Of a stretch of 64,000 bases of DNA, positions 35,259-46,347 are shown in pieces. Each line of letters starts with the position of its first letter. Within the stretch, counting starts at the first letter, position 1. The stretch is taken from contig OY821518.1 in NCBI GenBank assembly GCA_963682025.1, forward strand, positions 238,022,204 to 238,086,203, written 5' to 3'. The position numbers were made by a program, and so were the translations under genes. Source of the DNA: Cordilura impudica (Eukaryota > Arthropoda > Insecta > Diptera > Scathophagidae). A model generated the notes under the pieces. The model saw only the letters and a list, made by a program, of their open reading frames with translations, was not told the origin of the DNA and did no database searches.

Positions 35259-35925
35259 TATACCCTGTACCACTATGAGGTGAGGGTATAGTCCCTTTGT
35301 GCTAACTACCAAAAATATTTGACCCAGACCCTTCTTTTATTATTCCGATCGACTCAAAAATCACTTTTCGAATCGATTTAGCGATGTCCGTCCGTCCATT
35401 TATCCATCTGTGTGTCCATGTAAACCTTGTACTATAGGTTGCAAATTTGGTATATAAGCTTCTAGCGGCCATATGATGAACGCTATTGAAATTGGTGAAA
35501 TCGGTCCATGTTCAGACCTTGTCTCCATACTAATGGCCCCTATCGTCTCGACTTAAATTGCCATAATTTCCAAATTATCATATAGATCTCGGTCAAATTG
35601 GATTTGTGTATGTTTATTACATCTCTTAGTCATAACCCCCATATAAAGCTGATCCCAGATTTTCACTTAAATTTATCAAAAAACAAAAATGTTGCATAAA
35701 TTGTTCTCAAATATGGTGTGTATATGTTTTTGCAAAAACTAAGTGAGCTTACCGAATATGATCAGGATCGGTCCATTTTTCGAGCTAGTTCCCCATATAA
35801 ATATAATTAATACCAATGCTTATGCTTATTTTCTATATCTAATTTGTTGCACCTAAGAGATAGGATATCTAAACGCATGGTATAGGGTATTGGTCTAGAC
35901 CGACTATAATTTTCTTACTTGTTTT
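35259..35925 (+). mobile_element. DINE-like family A, diverged copy
   Basis: Starts TATACCCTGTACCACTATGA, keeps GATGTCCGTCCGTCCATTTA and ends GGTCTAGACCGACTATAATT with TTCTTACTTGTTTTT. It is more diverged and shorter than its neighbours, so probably older. Confidence 0.85.
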
Positions 35926-35972
35926 TCATGTATTGTGGCCTGCTAAAATCGAAAATCGTAATAAAAAAAAAA

Positions 35973-36360
35973 TCATGTGAGACCGATCACAGGGGAGATG
36001 TGTAAACATCTGTTAATAAATTAAGACCCAGTTTTTAAGATTTCAGTTAAACCTAGTTTTGTTAAACCCAGAATTTATTCATCAATTCCTTTATGAATTT
36101 GGACATGTCTAAAAAAATTAATTCTCGGTTTAACTAAACTAAGTTTAACTGACATCTCAAAAACTGGGCCCAAATGCAGAAAACAGCGACAAAAATGTTT
36201 TTACATATCATAATTTTTTCACCAAACAATCATGTCACACCGATTTGTCTTAATGCTTACATGTTACGCGTAAGATCTTACGCTCACATATTACGCTGTT
36301 TTTGTAATTGTATTGTGAATTAGAAATTTACCCCCCTGCGCGTATAGATGTTTACACATC
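35973..36360 (-). mobile_element. Small MITE, family E, copy 2, interrupted
   Basis: Reverse complement of 12111-12348, including the palindrome GCGTAAGATCTTACGC near 36261-36276. It is split by a 146-bp MITE (36025-36170). Confidence 0.75.
36025..36170. mobile_element. 146-bp MITE, family F, nested in MITE E
   Basis: The ends are inverted copies over about 35 bp: GACCCAGTTTTTAAGATTTC at left and, from the right, GGCCCAGTTTTTGAGATGTC, both followed by AGTTAAAC. Removing it restores collinearity with MITE E copy 1. The target duplication is not clear. Confidence 0.8.
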
Positions 36361-36815
36361 AAAAACAATTTATGAACCAGTTTTTTTTTTGATTTTTGTG
36401 AACAAGTTTTATTGTTTGTTTTCTTTATTTCTTTCGTAAACAGTATGACTGTTCAGACTACATACATATATATATCTTGTGTTAGGAACAGATATCAGTA
36501 TGACGGTAATTAGAAATACAGGGACATTTGTATGGGGGTTAGGTCTGAACATGCACCCATTTCCCCAAATTTTAAAAGTGACTATTATATGATTGAAAAA
36601 AACTTTATGTACCAAATTTTATCAAAATATATTAATGTTTGGTAAAATTTACAAAATTAAATAATTGTGCATTTACATAATTGTTAATAACGTGCAAAAC
36701 TTATCTATAGATTTTCTTCTATGATATTATTTTTTTCTTTGAAATGGTAAGGACTATGGCTCTCTTCCAGCATTTTTTATATTTGAATTTTGGCCGAAAA
36801 TAATATTGGTATGTA
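36361..36815. other. Unassigned sequence with a family A scrap
   Basis: 36509-36640 is a minus-strand piece of family A (GACATTTGTATGGGGGTTAG and AAATTTTATCAAAATATATT). The rest shows no feature apart from TTATGTACCAAATTTTATC-type family A debris. Confidence 0.5.
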
Positions 36816-37068
36816 CAGTGCTATTTTTCTAAAAAAAAATAGATTCCGGAACGCATGTTTTACTAAATATTTACATTAACTTTTTTCTATAAAAGGGCAT
36901 AATAATGAAGTATACAGTTTTTTTTAATTGAAAACAGTTTTATTATTCAAATATTATAAACAAAAATAATCAAAAACATAAATCACAAAAAAAAAATATA
37001 CGAAAAATTACAAAAAATTCCACACTCACGGCATATTTGCATCATGATCAGCATCCCTTCCTCGCTTC

Positions 37069-39078
37069 TTATTCTTCGATCCATGATTCAAAATATTTAG
37101 TAGGGTGAAAAAGACGAAGCGGTGGTCCAACAATACGCAAAAAAATAAGCGATGAAACAGTCTTTGTGAGAAGGGATGCTCTTCCAGATGTGAGAATGAG
37201 ATTCATTTGAGAAAAGCCACGTTCGCATTCACTTGAAGAAATCGGTATAGTATCCAGCGCATTTTTCAATAACATTAAATTATTCGGTAAAATTTGGTGA
37301 TTTAAATAGTCTCGAAATCCACAGACTGCTTCTCTTTCATTTATTTGTAGTCTTTGTGCGAAATTTCGTATTTCCTCTTCTCCAAATGTGAGCGGTGGGT
37401 TTTCTGGCCAATTATTTGGATATAAAATACGAGTCCAATTAATAAATTTAGTGTCATCATTACTTAGAAGTCGTTCTTCGATAGATCTTGTTCACCGTAA
37501 AATGTATTTGGATCGATAGCAGGTTCATTTTTCTTATTATTTTTGTGTAGCTCAATCCCCTCAAAAGTTAAATTATTACTGGCTATGACTGCGTGTTTGT
37601 AGTATGTTCCTGGCACGATACGTCTTTCTTCGAAAATTTGAACAAGCGACTTAATCTTTACACCCGCCTGGTAAAGATTAATATTTCGATCTTGCAGCTC
37701 CAGACTTAATTCAGACAATTCCTGAAGAGCATCACACATCAATCCCAAATCCAAAATAAATTCGGTTGATGTAATCTTTCTTTACATGCCCTGGTACATG
37801 CAACGATCTTTCTTATCTCTTGTTAGATCACACAGCAGGAGTGAAAACTTGATGCCACACATCGAGTGCTCAAAATTCTACCAATTTTCAGAAGCTGAAT
37901 TTCTAACAATTTTGCACATTCATGTAATTCCCTGCTATTCTTCGGAGATGCATGGTAGATAACGTATAGTTTATCAATAAATGATTTAAACCAGTGTATT
38001 CCTGATAAAGCTTTCGTAGTATCAGCAACTGCTAACTCCAGCCTATGATTGGCACAGTACCAGTTAATGATTGACGGAAATTCATCTCTTAATAATTTAC
38101 AGACTCCACTCTTTCATCCTAGCATTACCGCTGCACCATCGCATGCCACTCTCACCAAATATGTCCTCAATATTTGTTTCGTTATTCCATACGATTGTAA
38201 ACATTCTAGTAAAGCCTGGAATATTCCATTTGCAGTAGTACTTTGGAGTTCTATCAAATCTAAATAAAGATTAACATGAGAACTCATTCCATGGTTAGCA
38301 AGGCACACTCTAACGTAAATTATTAATGTTGATTTTTTGCTAAAAGTTGTAGACTCGTCGATAATTATTGATATTTTACTCATAGAACTAATTATTTTGG
38401 CCACTAAAGATTTTCTCATTTCGGTGCTGATATGAGTAATAATATTTGTGCAAGCATTTGCGGAATGCAAAATTCTGCCCAAATTTTTACCGTTAAGTTC
38501 TTGTAAATCTATTTCAGTTTCAAAATTATGAAAAGATTGATTTTCTTTTGCAACTTTGTATGCAGTCCGAAACACATGAGAGGTTATTTCCTTTTCAACA
38601 ACCAAGTTTTTTTGTAGAATATTTGGAAGAGTTTCTTTTTCGGCCTCCGTAACTAACTTGCATGCAGCTTTGTGACCGGCGCTTTCCCTGTGCTCAAAAA
38701 TTTTTTTTCTCAAAGATGTTAATTGTTAAGTTCGGTTATCACCGTTACTGGTTACTTCATTGTTGACCCACTCTTTACTATTTCCCATACCAGATTTTTT
38801 CTCAATATTAAGATTTCCGATTTTTTTGCATATATTACAGCCAAATTTCTTACATTCAATAGTAAGCCAATCATATTTCTTGGTAAACTCATTCATTCAA
38901 TCTGGCCAGTCATTGCATGTAGAAGTAGAGGAAGATGTAGAAGGTAACGTTGTGTCACAATGAGAATAAAGTGTTACCTTCTCTGTTTCAGTTTGAATAT
39001 ATTCGGGTTTGTCTTCTGTTGTCCGCGGTCTTTTGTTTGAATTTGAAAAAAACTTGTAATTTTGTTCATGTTGTCCAT
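37069..39078 (-). pseudogene. hAT transposase, KIAA1586/ZMYM-like type, broken
   Basis: Reading on minus from ATG at 39078: an N-terminal MNKITSFF region; a zinc-finger-like part with KYDWLTIECKKFGCNICKK; SLRKKIFEHRESAGHKAACK; the catalytic core with ISIIIDESTTFSKKSTL (first Asp) and VRVACDGAAVMLG (second Asp region); and the C-terminal dimerisation block SSSECERGFSQMNLI near 37200. This is the protein type related to vertebrate KIAA1586. It is broken by a one-base loss in a T run near 39050, in-frame stops near 38897 and 38738, and frame changes near 38110 and between 37464 and 37275. A functional product is not expected. Confidence 0.85.
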
Positions 39079-39109
39079 AAAGAATTTAAAAGAGAACTAT
39101 TATATAAAA

Positions 39110-39365
39110 TTCAAATTAACTGAGATCTTTAAAAATATACATATGAACAACCGCCTACTCGATTGAATTTTTTTTTTAGGACTACAAATTAAATAGAATT
39201 CAAATTAACTGAGATCATTAAAAATGTACATATGAACAACCGCCTACTCGGTGAAATTATTTTTTTAGGACTACAAATTAAATAGAATTCAAAGTAACTG
39301 AGATCATTAAAAATGTACATATGAACAACCGCCTACTCGATTGAATTATTTATTAGGACTTTTCT
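39110..39365. repeat. 89-bp tandem repeat, three units, inside the hAT element
   Basis: TGAGATC recurs at 39121, 39210 and 39299, exact 89-bp steps. Units include GAACAACCGCCTACTCG and AGGACTACAAATTAAATAG. They lie between the transposase start and the right terminus. Confidence 0.9.
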
Positions 39366-39631
39366 ATGATTTTTAACTTTATAATTTTTGAAAGTGAAAA
39401 TGTAAAAAAAATGTGATAAGTAATTTTTTTAACTTTTAAAACATTAAAAATAGAAAAATAGGTCCCGGAACTAAGTTCCGGTGTATGTACTTTCTGAAAA
39501 CAGCTTCCGGACGTCGTTCCGGTAGAAAAATAGCACTGGTTATGTATATTTCTGTCCATTGCACTTAAAGAGCTAATTTGTTTTGAAAACAGTGTTCAAA
39601 TGTTTCTTACCTACCTACATACTGATATTTG

Positions 39632-39960
39632 TATACCCTTTATATCAGTGAGCAGGGGGTATATGTATTTGTATAAATTTGTCATTGTGTTTGTAATAAT
39701 TACAAAAAAATCTATATCTAAATAAATATTATTGATTCTTATAACAAATGGATTTGAAATAGCGATGTGCGTCTGTGAAAATTACGAGCACACCCTCATT
39801 AAGCCAGCTGGATTGCTCATTTTCAGTGGAAAGGATTCATTGATTCATCGTGTGCAGGTTTTTATTTAAAGTCATCAAAATCGGTTCAATAAGTCCCGAA
39901 ATTTTTATGAAGATGTAAAAAAAATATTGAAAAAATATGTTGTTCTTGATAAAGTTTGTA
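39632..39960 (+). mobile_element. DINE-1-like family B, 5' fragment
   Basis: Has ATACCCTTTATATCAGTGAG, CAGGGGGTATATG, TTTGTCATTGTGTTTGTAAT, ATTTGAAATAGCGATGTGCG and the AGGATTCATTGATTCATC block in the order of B2. The interior and 3' end are missing. Confidence 0.75.
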
Positions 39961-40574
39961 ATTTGTGTGTCAAAATCAAACGTCTTTTCATTGCATAAGG
40001 TTTGATAGTCCTTAAGTAGATCCTGGACACGACTGACTAACTCAGACGAAGATTAAAACCTCGTTACACTTTTTACGAACAAGTTTGTCGTTTACTAAAA
40101 TAAAATAGATGTATGCATCGTTGCATAATTCGTCGGATTCCCGTAATTGCACTTATAGCTGCCATTCTGCGTTTATTGCGTTGTAAACAAAACAAAATTT
40201 AAGTAGAAACGTTCCGTAAGTTTTTTGAAAAAGACGTAAAATTCCCAATGTGCCAGTGGTAAGAAGAAATTGAAGTGTACGCATACTTTTTCAAGCAAGT
40301 TTAATATACAAAATTTAAGCACAGACAGATAGATGGATTTCGCAACTTTATCGACAGTGATTCTGAGGCGATCGGTTTAATAACTGCTGAGTCTAGGCCC
40401 TTTTTTGGTAGTTACAAACATCTGCTCTAACGCAGAGTGGTATAGGACAAAAAATTAACGCAAAGAATGAAACACTTGTTAACAGCGGCAAATATGTCAA
40501 ATTTGTTTCTTTAATTCACGAAACCTACAAACTATTTTTTTATTAACTTTGTACACCACTCTGTGGTCACAGTA
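39961..40574. other. Unassigned sequence with a family A scrap
   Basis: 40318-40450 is a minus-strand family A remnant (ACAGACAGATAGATGG, GATTCTGAGGCGATCGGT, then TTTTGGTAGTTACAAACA). The remainder shows nothing recognisable. Confidence 0.5.
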
Positions 40575-40790
40575 TCTATAATATTAATAGGCAAGGCGAT
40601 ATCTTGTGACCGATGTAAGTTTCACAGTTTTACCCCGATTTTGACAAAAGATTTATCATTTGAAAGGTATTTCTTTTTGGTTGTTACCCAGATTTACAGA
40701 TTTTCATTGTCTGAAATATTTTTTTGGAGTTATGATCGCTTAAAGTTGCTACTAACACATACATAAAATTATACAATGCTATCTCAGTTA
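40575..40790 (+). mobile_element. Short non-autonomous Helitron, family D, 3' truncated
   Basis: Begins TCTATAATATTAATAGGC after A, then GATATCTTGTGACCGATG and GAAAGGTATTTCTTTTTG. It ends at about CAATGCTATCT, before the hairpin. Confidence 0.7.
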
Positions 40791-41231
40791 GCATTTGGAA
40801 GATTGTTTTAACAAAAATCACCTTACTGAGTCTTCTTCGACCACTCTTGATGATCAAAAACTGATAAATCGCATGCGCGATTAAAAATGGATTGTCCGTT
40901 TCATAATGTACTTGTTTAACTCCATAATCACTATTAGCATCTTTCCAATGGAGTGGAAACATGCCAAAATTATACCAATACCTAAAACGGGTAACGAATA
41001 CCGCCCGATTGCAATTCTACCATATCTCTCAAAAGTTTTCGAGCACCTTTTACACAGACAAATCTTTAGGTATTTAAACGACAACAACTTACTTACAGAG
41101 CGTCAATCTGGTTTCAGGCCACAACATAGCTGTATAACAGCTTTATCTGATGTAGTTGAGGAGTTAAGAAGTAACATGGATGATGGAAAAATATCTTTTT
41201 TGGTTTTATTGGATCACTCAAAGGCATTTGA

Positions 41232-44200
41232 GGGGAATGGGACTTTCTGCAGAGGTGCACGTAGTGCGGAGAGTTTCTGACCGTCATTCACTTGGGAGTG
41301 ACCAGAAATGATTCCTCTGTTGACTGTCCAAGCAGCTCACTACTTCCGGTCCTAGACCAAGTATTTCCCGGGCAATGACTTACCAGCATCCGCTAGAAGC
41401 TAGCTAGAGTGAGAAGGCGACCAGTCATGTAGCCTGAATGGTCATGGTAGATCCTGACGTCTCAGGCCAGTAGGTAAATAAAATTTTGCTGAAGCATGAC
41501 TGCAACGTGGGATTGGACGCGAAGATAGCAGCCCTATCACCAATCTAAGAAAGGAGGGCTAGCAACCCACTTTTCCGAAAACTTCATTGCTAACGAATCG
41601 CCAAACAAACAGCCTCTAAATGATAAACCGAAACCTTTGATGACGACCTTTGCATATCGAACAAGGACTATGATTGGATACTGGAACGTAAGAACCCTAA
41701 GGGACAGCGATAACATCAGCGCTAATATGAACTCCAAATACCTGCAGGTGGAACGTGAAATGAGTAGGTATGGTCTTGCTATTTTAGGATTGAGTGAAGT
41801 GCGATGGACAGGCTCAGGAGAATTTTCGTCCCCTACTTCCCAAACAACCATGTTATATTCGGGAAAAGAGATTGGTTGCAACCATGAATCTGGTGTTGGA
41901 TTGATGGTTACAAAAAATGCTCTAAAAAGTCTAATTAGCTGGAAGCCTGTGTCTGACCGAATACTGCTAGCTCGCTTTGCATCTAAGATCAGAAATATTA
42001 CTATTATTCAGTGCTATGCCCCAACTGAAACTGCCAAAGATGACGTAAAAAATTCCTTTTATGGACAGTTAAATGCAACTTACGATACTGTTCCACGGGG
42101 TGATATTATTATTGTAATGGGTGATATGAATGCTAAAGTGGGAAATAATAATGAATCTTTAGAACATATTATGGGTAAGCATGGCCTTGGCACTCGAAAC
42201 GATAACGGTGAACGTTTTATTGATTTTTGCAATGCCAGAAAACTAGTCATTGGTGGCACACTATTTGAACATAAAACTTGTCATAAACTAACCTGGCTGT
42301 CTCCTGATAGACATAACACTGCAAATCAAATTGATCACTGCGCTATAAGCCACCGTTATAGAAAATGTCTCCTAGATGTACGCAACAAAAGAGGTGCAGA
42401 CATAGGCCAATCCCGAGATCACTATTTGGTGGTTGCAAAAATTCGCCTCTGTACAGCAGCAATTCAAAAAACGTCGAACAACATACGGCCTAAAAAATAT
42501 GATATTGAACGCCTTAATAACAATAATGTCAAAATAGACTTTACAACACAGCTTCGTGAAGCATTAAATAGACCCGAAGTCGAATCACTTACTACAGTAA
42601 CTTCAAAATGGGACCACATTAAAACCAAAATAAAATCCTGCGCAGACCGTGCAATCGGGCCAGCACCCAAGGGGAAACAAGAATGGATGACCGACGAAAC
42701 GTGGAATATAATTACAAATCGACGAAAACTTAAAGAAGAAGTAGCATCAGCGGATGACCACGAAGTAAAGACCAACCTGGAAATGAATTACCGTAACCTG
42801 AATAAAACAGTTCAACGAGCGGTACGAAGAGATAAACGGAACCATATTGACCGCATGGCTGAAGAAGCCGAAAATGCAGCACAAGCTGGTGACACGCGAA
42901 CAGTATTTAAAGTCACAAAACAGCTAGCAGACCGTAAGTTGCGTATAGAACACCCTGTGAGAGATTTGCAAGGGAACCTGCTCAACACCGACCAAGAACA
43001 ACTCCAGCGATGGAAGGAGCATTTTTCCACTGTGTTAAACTGTGTTATAGATGAAACCGTTGAGCCACCTATTTTAGTTAATCCACAACCAGTCACAAAT
43101 TCGGGAATAAGAATAACACCCCCTAGTATAGCAGAAACTATTGCTGCTATAAAACAACTCCCAAATGGAAAAGCAGCTGGAACTGATGGTATTCCAGCAG
43201 AAATCTATAAATGTGATCCCGAACTCTCAGCACAACTTTTACACCCTCTGATCACCGAAACCTGGGAAACCGAATCCTTTCCGGAGGAATGGAAAGATGG
43301 CATCATTGTCAAAATCGCAAAAAAAGGAGACCTCAAAAATTGCACAAACTGGCGGGGTTTTTGTGTCTTGCCAACTGTAGCCAAAATAGTTGCAAAAATA
43401 ATATTAAATCGGATCAAAGAGCATTTGGAGCAAACCATCAGCTCATGCCAAGCCGGATTTCGCAGTGGTTCCTCGTGCGCAGACCATGTTAACTCTCTAC
43501 GCATTATTATAGAACAAAGCGTTGAGTTCAATTCCAAATTACATCTTCTATTTATAGATTTTGAAAAAGCGTTCGATTCAATTAATCGAGAATGTATTTG
43601 GTCCGCCCTGCGAAAGAGAAATATACCTCAAAAAATAATAGCTCTTATTAAGGAAAGCTATAACAGTGCAAAATGCTTTGTTCTCCATAAGGGAAAACTT
43701 TCTGAGCCGTTCATGGTAGAAAGTGGAGTTCGTCAGGGCTGCATATTATCACCTCTTTTGTTTCTTGTTGTTATGGAAGATGTCCTCAGTAGTATTGAGA
43801 ATAAAAGGCAAGGAATACAATGGAAAATCAATAACCAATATCTAAATTACCTGGCCTATGCTGACGATATCTGTTTACTTTCGCATAATCTTAATGACCT
43901 TAGACACACAACTAAAGAACTGCAGGAAAAACTACAATACACAGGACTCAAAATCAACGCTGGCAAAACAAAAACACTAAGTGTTGGTACAACAACAGTT
44001 CCAATGACCATCAACAGCCAAACTTATGATGCATGTGAACAATTTTGTTATCTTGGATGTGAAATCTCACCTAATGGAGGAACGGAACTTGATGTTGATG
44101 CTAGAATTAACAAGGCAAGAGCGTCTTTTGGCATACTAGCTCCAGTATGGCAAAGTAATAAAATTTCTCAAACCACTAAACTTAGAATTTTTGAGGCAAA

Positions 44201-44654
44201 TGTCAAGTCTGTCCTATTATATGGGTGTACAACCTGGAAAGTCACCAACAGGATCACAAAACGATTGCAAACATTTGTCAACCGCTGCCTAAGAAGGATA
44301 TTACGTATCTTTTGGCCTCAAACAATATCGAATGCCGAGTTGTTACTAAAAGCAAAGCAAATGGAAGTAGCAACTGAGATACGTAAACGGAAATGGCAGT
44401 GGATTGGACACACTCTCCGTCGAAATGATGATAATGTATCCAAGCAAGCTCTTAGATGGAACCCATTTCATCAAGATGGCAGAGAAAGTGGTAGGCCACG
44501 TATAACATGGAGACGTTCAACAGAATCCGAAATGAATCAACTGGGTGTATCTTGGAACGAATTAAGGTCTATTTCTCAAAACCGAGTCAGATGGAGATCT
44601 GCAATTATTGGCGCCCTATGCTCCAGTGGGAGTTAGAGGAACATATATATATAT
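41232..44654 (+). mobile_element. RTE-like non-LTR retrotransposon, apparently full length
   Basis: Flanked by a perfect 12-bp target duplication, AAAGGCATTTGA, at 41220-41231 and 44655-44666. A 5' UTR of about 405 bp starts GGGGAATGGGAC. One long ORF follows, then a very short 3' region ending in (TA)n at 44640-44654. Short 3' UTRs ending in simple repeats are usual for RTE-type elements. It sits in the reverse transcriptase of an older LINE. Confidence 0.85.
41640..44636 (+). CDS. RTE-like endonuclease/reverse transcriptase, intact ORF
   Basis: 998 codons from ATG at 41640 to TAG; the frame stays open upstream to 41529. The N-terminus is an APE-type endonuclease: YWNVRTL, LGLSEVRWTGSG (catalytic Glu), IIQCYAPTE, IVMGDMNAKVG (Asp/Asn) and RDHYLVVAK (Asp-His). 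The reverse transcriptase follows from about residue 480: NGKAAGTDGIPAEIYK, CQAGFRSGSSCADHV, LFIDFEKAFDSI near 640, GVRQGCILSPLLF near 700 and YADD at 741-744. The C-terminal part has LLYGCTTWK, KWQWIGHTLRRND and ESGRPRITWRR. There is no RNase H domain. All main catalytic motifs are present and I see no disabling change, so the element could still be competent. A strict ATG start leaves only about 11 residues before the endonuclease. Confidence 0.9.
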   Translation: MTTFAYRTRTMIGYWNVRTLRDSDNISANMNSKYLQVEREMSRYGLAILGLSEVRWTGSGEFSSPTSQTTMLYSGKEIGCNHESGVGLMVTKNALKSLISWKPVSDRILLARFASKIRNITIIQCYAPTETAKDDVKNSFYGQLNATYDTVPRGDIIIVMGDMNAKVGNNNESLEHIMGKHGLGTRNDNGERFIDFCNARKLVIGGTLFEHKTCHKLTWLSPDRHNTANQIDHCAISHRYRKCLLDVRNKRGADIGQSRDHYLVVAKIRLCTAAIQKTSNNIRPKKYDIERLNNNNVKIDFTTQLREALNRPEVESLTTVTSKWDHIKTKIKSCADRAIGPAPKGKQEWMTDETWNIITNRRKLKEEVASADDHEVKTNLEMNYRNLNKTVQRAVRRDKRNHIDRMAEEAENAAQAGDTRTVFKVTKQLADRKLRIEHPVRDLQGNLLNTDQEQLQRWKEHFSTVLNCVIDETVEPPILVNPQPVTNSGIRITPPSIAETIAAIKQLPNGKAAGTDGIPAEIYKCDPELSAQLLHPLITETWETESFPEEWKDGIIVKIAKKGDLKNCTNWRGFCVLPTVAKIVAKIILNRIKEHLEQTISSCQAGFRSGSSCADHVNSLRIIIEQSVEFNSKLHLLFIDFEKAFDSINRECIWSALRKRNIPQKIIALIKESYNSAKCFVLHKGKLSEPFMVESGVRQGCILSPLLFLVVMEDVLSSIENKRQGIQWKINNQYLNYLAYADDICLLSHNLNDLRHTTKELQEKLQYTGLKINAGKTKTLSVGTTTVPMTINSQTYDACEQFCYLGCEISPNGGTELDVDARINKARASFGILAPVWQSNKISQTTKLRIFEANVKSVLLYGCTTWKVTNRITKRLQTFVNRCLRRILRIFWPQTISNAELLLKAKQMEVATEIRKRKWQWIGHTLRRNDDNVSKQALRWNPFHQDGRESGRPRITWRRSTESEMNQLGVSWNELRSISQNRVRWRSAIIGALCSSGS

Positions 44655-45660
44655 AAAGGCATTTGACACGGTGCACCACTCAATTTTATGCCTCAAACTG
44701 AAGAGGTTTTTTAACTTTTCTACATTAGCAGTTAGACTCATGTTTTCATATCTCACAAACAGATCCCAATCTGTTGCTAATGGTAGCTCCATCTCAAACT
44801 CACTGCAAGTTATAAGAGGGGTACCACAGGGTTCAATCCTTGGACCATTACTTTATTCGATATATGCCAATGATCTTCCATAACAAATTAAATTCTCTAA
44901 GGTTCAGATGTACGCTGATGACATTCAGCTATATTTAAGTAGTACCAAGGATTCAATTATTTCCAAAACTCAAGAACTAAATTATGATCTCAAACGTATT
45001 CTAAATTGGGCAACGGCAAATGGTCTACGACTTAATCCAAATAAATCTAAGTGTATTAAAATAAAGAAGAAAGTGATGCATTTGGAGAATGAGATTAATG
45101 TCTTCCTTGGGGGCTCTAAAATTGACATCGTGGACTCTGTACGAAATCTCGGAGTTGTGTTTAATTGAACTCTGACTTGGTCAGATCATATTAATCAATC
45201 CTGTGGCAGAATTTATAGTATGATTAGAAGTTTATGGTTAACACAGCACTTTACTCCACTGAAAATAAGATTGCTACTTGCTAAAACATATCTTTTACCA
45301 ACATTACTATAAGCATCTGAGGTTTTCACAGGTTGCAACTCTAGGGATAACAGAAAACTTACTGTAACTTTCAACAACATTATTCGCTATATCTTTGGAT
45401 TAAGAAAATTTGATCATGTATCCCAATACTCGTGCCATGTCTTACATATGTGATTTGACAACTATATTAAATTCAAGAACATGATATTCCTACATAAAAT
45501 TATTATAACAAAGGCTCCAAAATATCTTTTTGAACGATTAAAGTTCGCAAGATCTTCCAGAGGGAATCGAATAATTCAATTTAAATACCGGAACCATGCC
45601 TCTGAATGTCAATTTTTTATTCTAACTATTCGTCTGGAATCAGCTTCCTAATGTCATGCA

Positions 45661-45829
45661 AAATACAAGAAAATTACTATACCAATACTTAAATTGATTT
45701 TATTTGATTTTTTTTAATGTTTTTTAATTGTAATTTATAATATTTTAAATTTAGATTAAGAGTTACTGATATTAAATATATAGTGAATAACTTATTTGAT
45801 TCCATTGCTGTAATTTATAAGATACTAGC
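45661..45829. other. Possible 3' tail of the old LINE
   Basis: AT-rich sequence after the LINE coding remnant. No boundary can be fixed. Confidence 0.3.
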
Positions 45830-46347
45830 GGTATTCACTCTTGGTGTTAAATTTACAACCCTGTTATATTTACAACGATTTTATATTACAAAGCGTGAAC
45901 GTCTTTTCCGTGTATATTGTCTTATCTATTGTAAATTAATGAATCAGCTGATTTTTGTTTTCCATCAATTTGAAAACTAAAAAATATCAAAAAGCATTTG
46001 AAGATTAGAAAAATGCCGAAAATGCTTAATTAACCTATCGGTCCATCTTTATTATTAATTTATTTATTATTTTGATCCATTTTTTATTATTTATTTTAAT
46101 AGTGACGACAAAATGAACAATAAAATTAAACAATTGTTTTGGCAGCTCAACGATCAGCTGTTTTAGTCTTGTAAATGTTTAGTCTTGTTAATGTACTATA
46201 ACTTTTACCCTTGTACTTTAACCACAGCGTAGTAAATTTTCATTTCATACATTTTGTTGTTGCGGTGTTGTAAATAATAGTACTTTTACTATATCTACAA
46301 CATTTACAAGGGTTACAAGGGTACTTTACTACCAAGAGTGAAAACCC
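45830..46347. mobile_element. ~0.5-kb MITE, family G
   Basis: The ends are inverted: GGTATTCACTCTTGGTGTTA at left and, read from the right, GGGTTTTCACTCTTGGTAGT, followed by further related TTTACAACCC/GTAACCCTTG blocks. No gene inside. The target duplication is not resolved. Confidence 0.65.

Larger units (their letters stand above)
36816..39538 (-). mobile_element. hAT-superfamily transposon, complete boundaries
   Basis: The terminal inverted repeats are a perfect 16 bp, CAGTGCTATTTTTCTA, at 36816-36831 and 39523-39538. The flanking 8 bp are GGTATGTA at left (36808-36815) and GTTATGTA at right (39539-39546), 7 of 8 identical. Both the CAG start and the 8-bp duplication are hAT hallmarks. 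2723 bp, with a broken transposase gene on minus. Confidence 0.9.
40797..45660 (+). pseudogene. Old LINE reverse transcriptase, split by an RTE insertion
   Basis: The left part (to 41231) encodes FPMEWKHAKIIPIPKTGNEY, RPIAILPYLSKVFEHLL, SGFRPQHSCITAL and LLDHSKAFE. The right part (from 44655) resumes with KAFDTVHHSIL, GVPQGSILGPLLYSIYANDL, MYADDIQLYLSS and a C-terminal region (DHINQSCGRIYSMIRSLW, KYLFERLKFARSSRGNR). Removing 41232-44654 and one target repeat joins the two around the catalytic LLD-S-KAFDTV block. Several stops (44881, 45166, near 45311) kill it. The RT motifs suggest the Jockey/LOA/CR1-like group; the exact clade is not determined. The endonuclease part is missing. Confidence 0.8.

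Noticed and set aside
42464..43537. Minus-strand frames of about 100 codons under the RTE ORF
   Set aside because: Shadows of the intact plus-strand reverse transcriptase gene.
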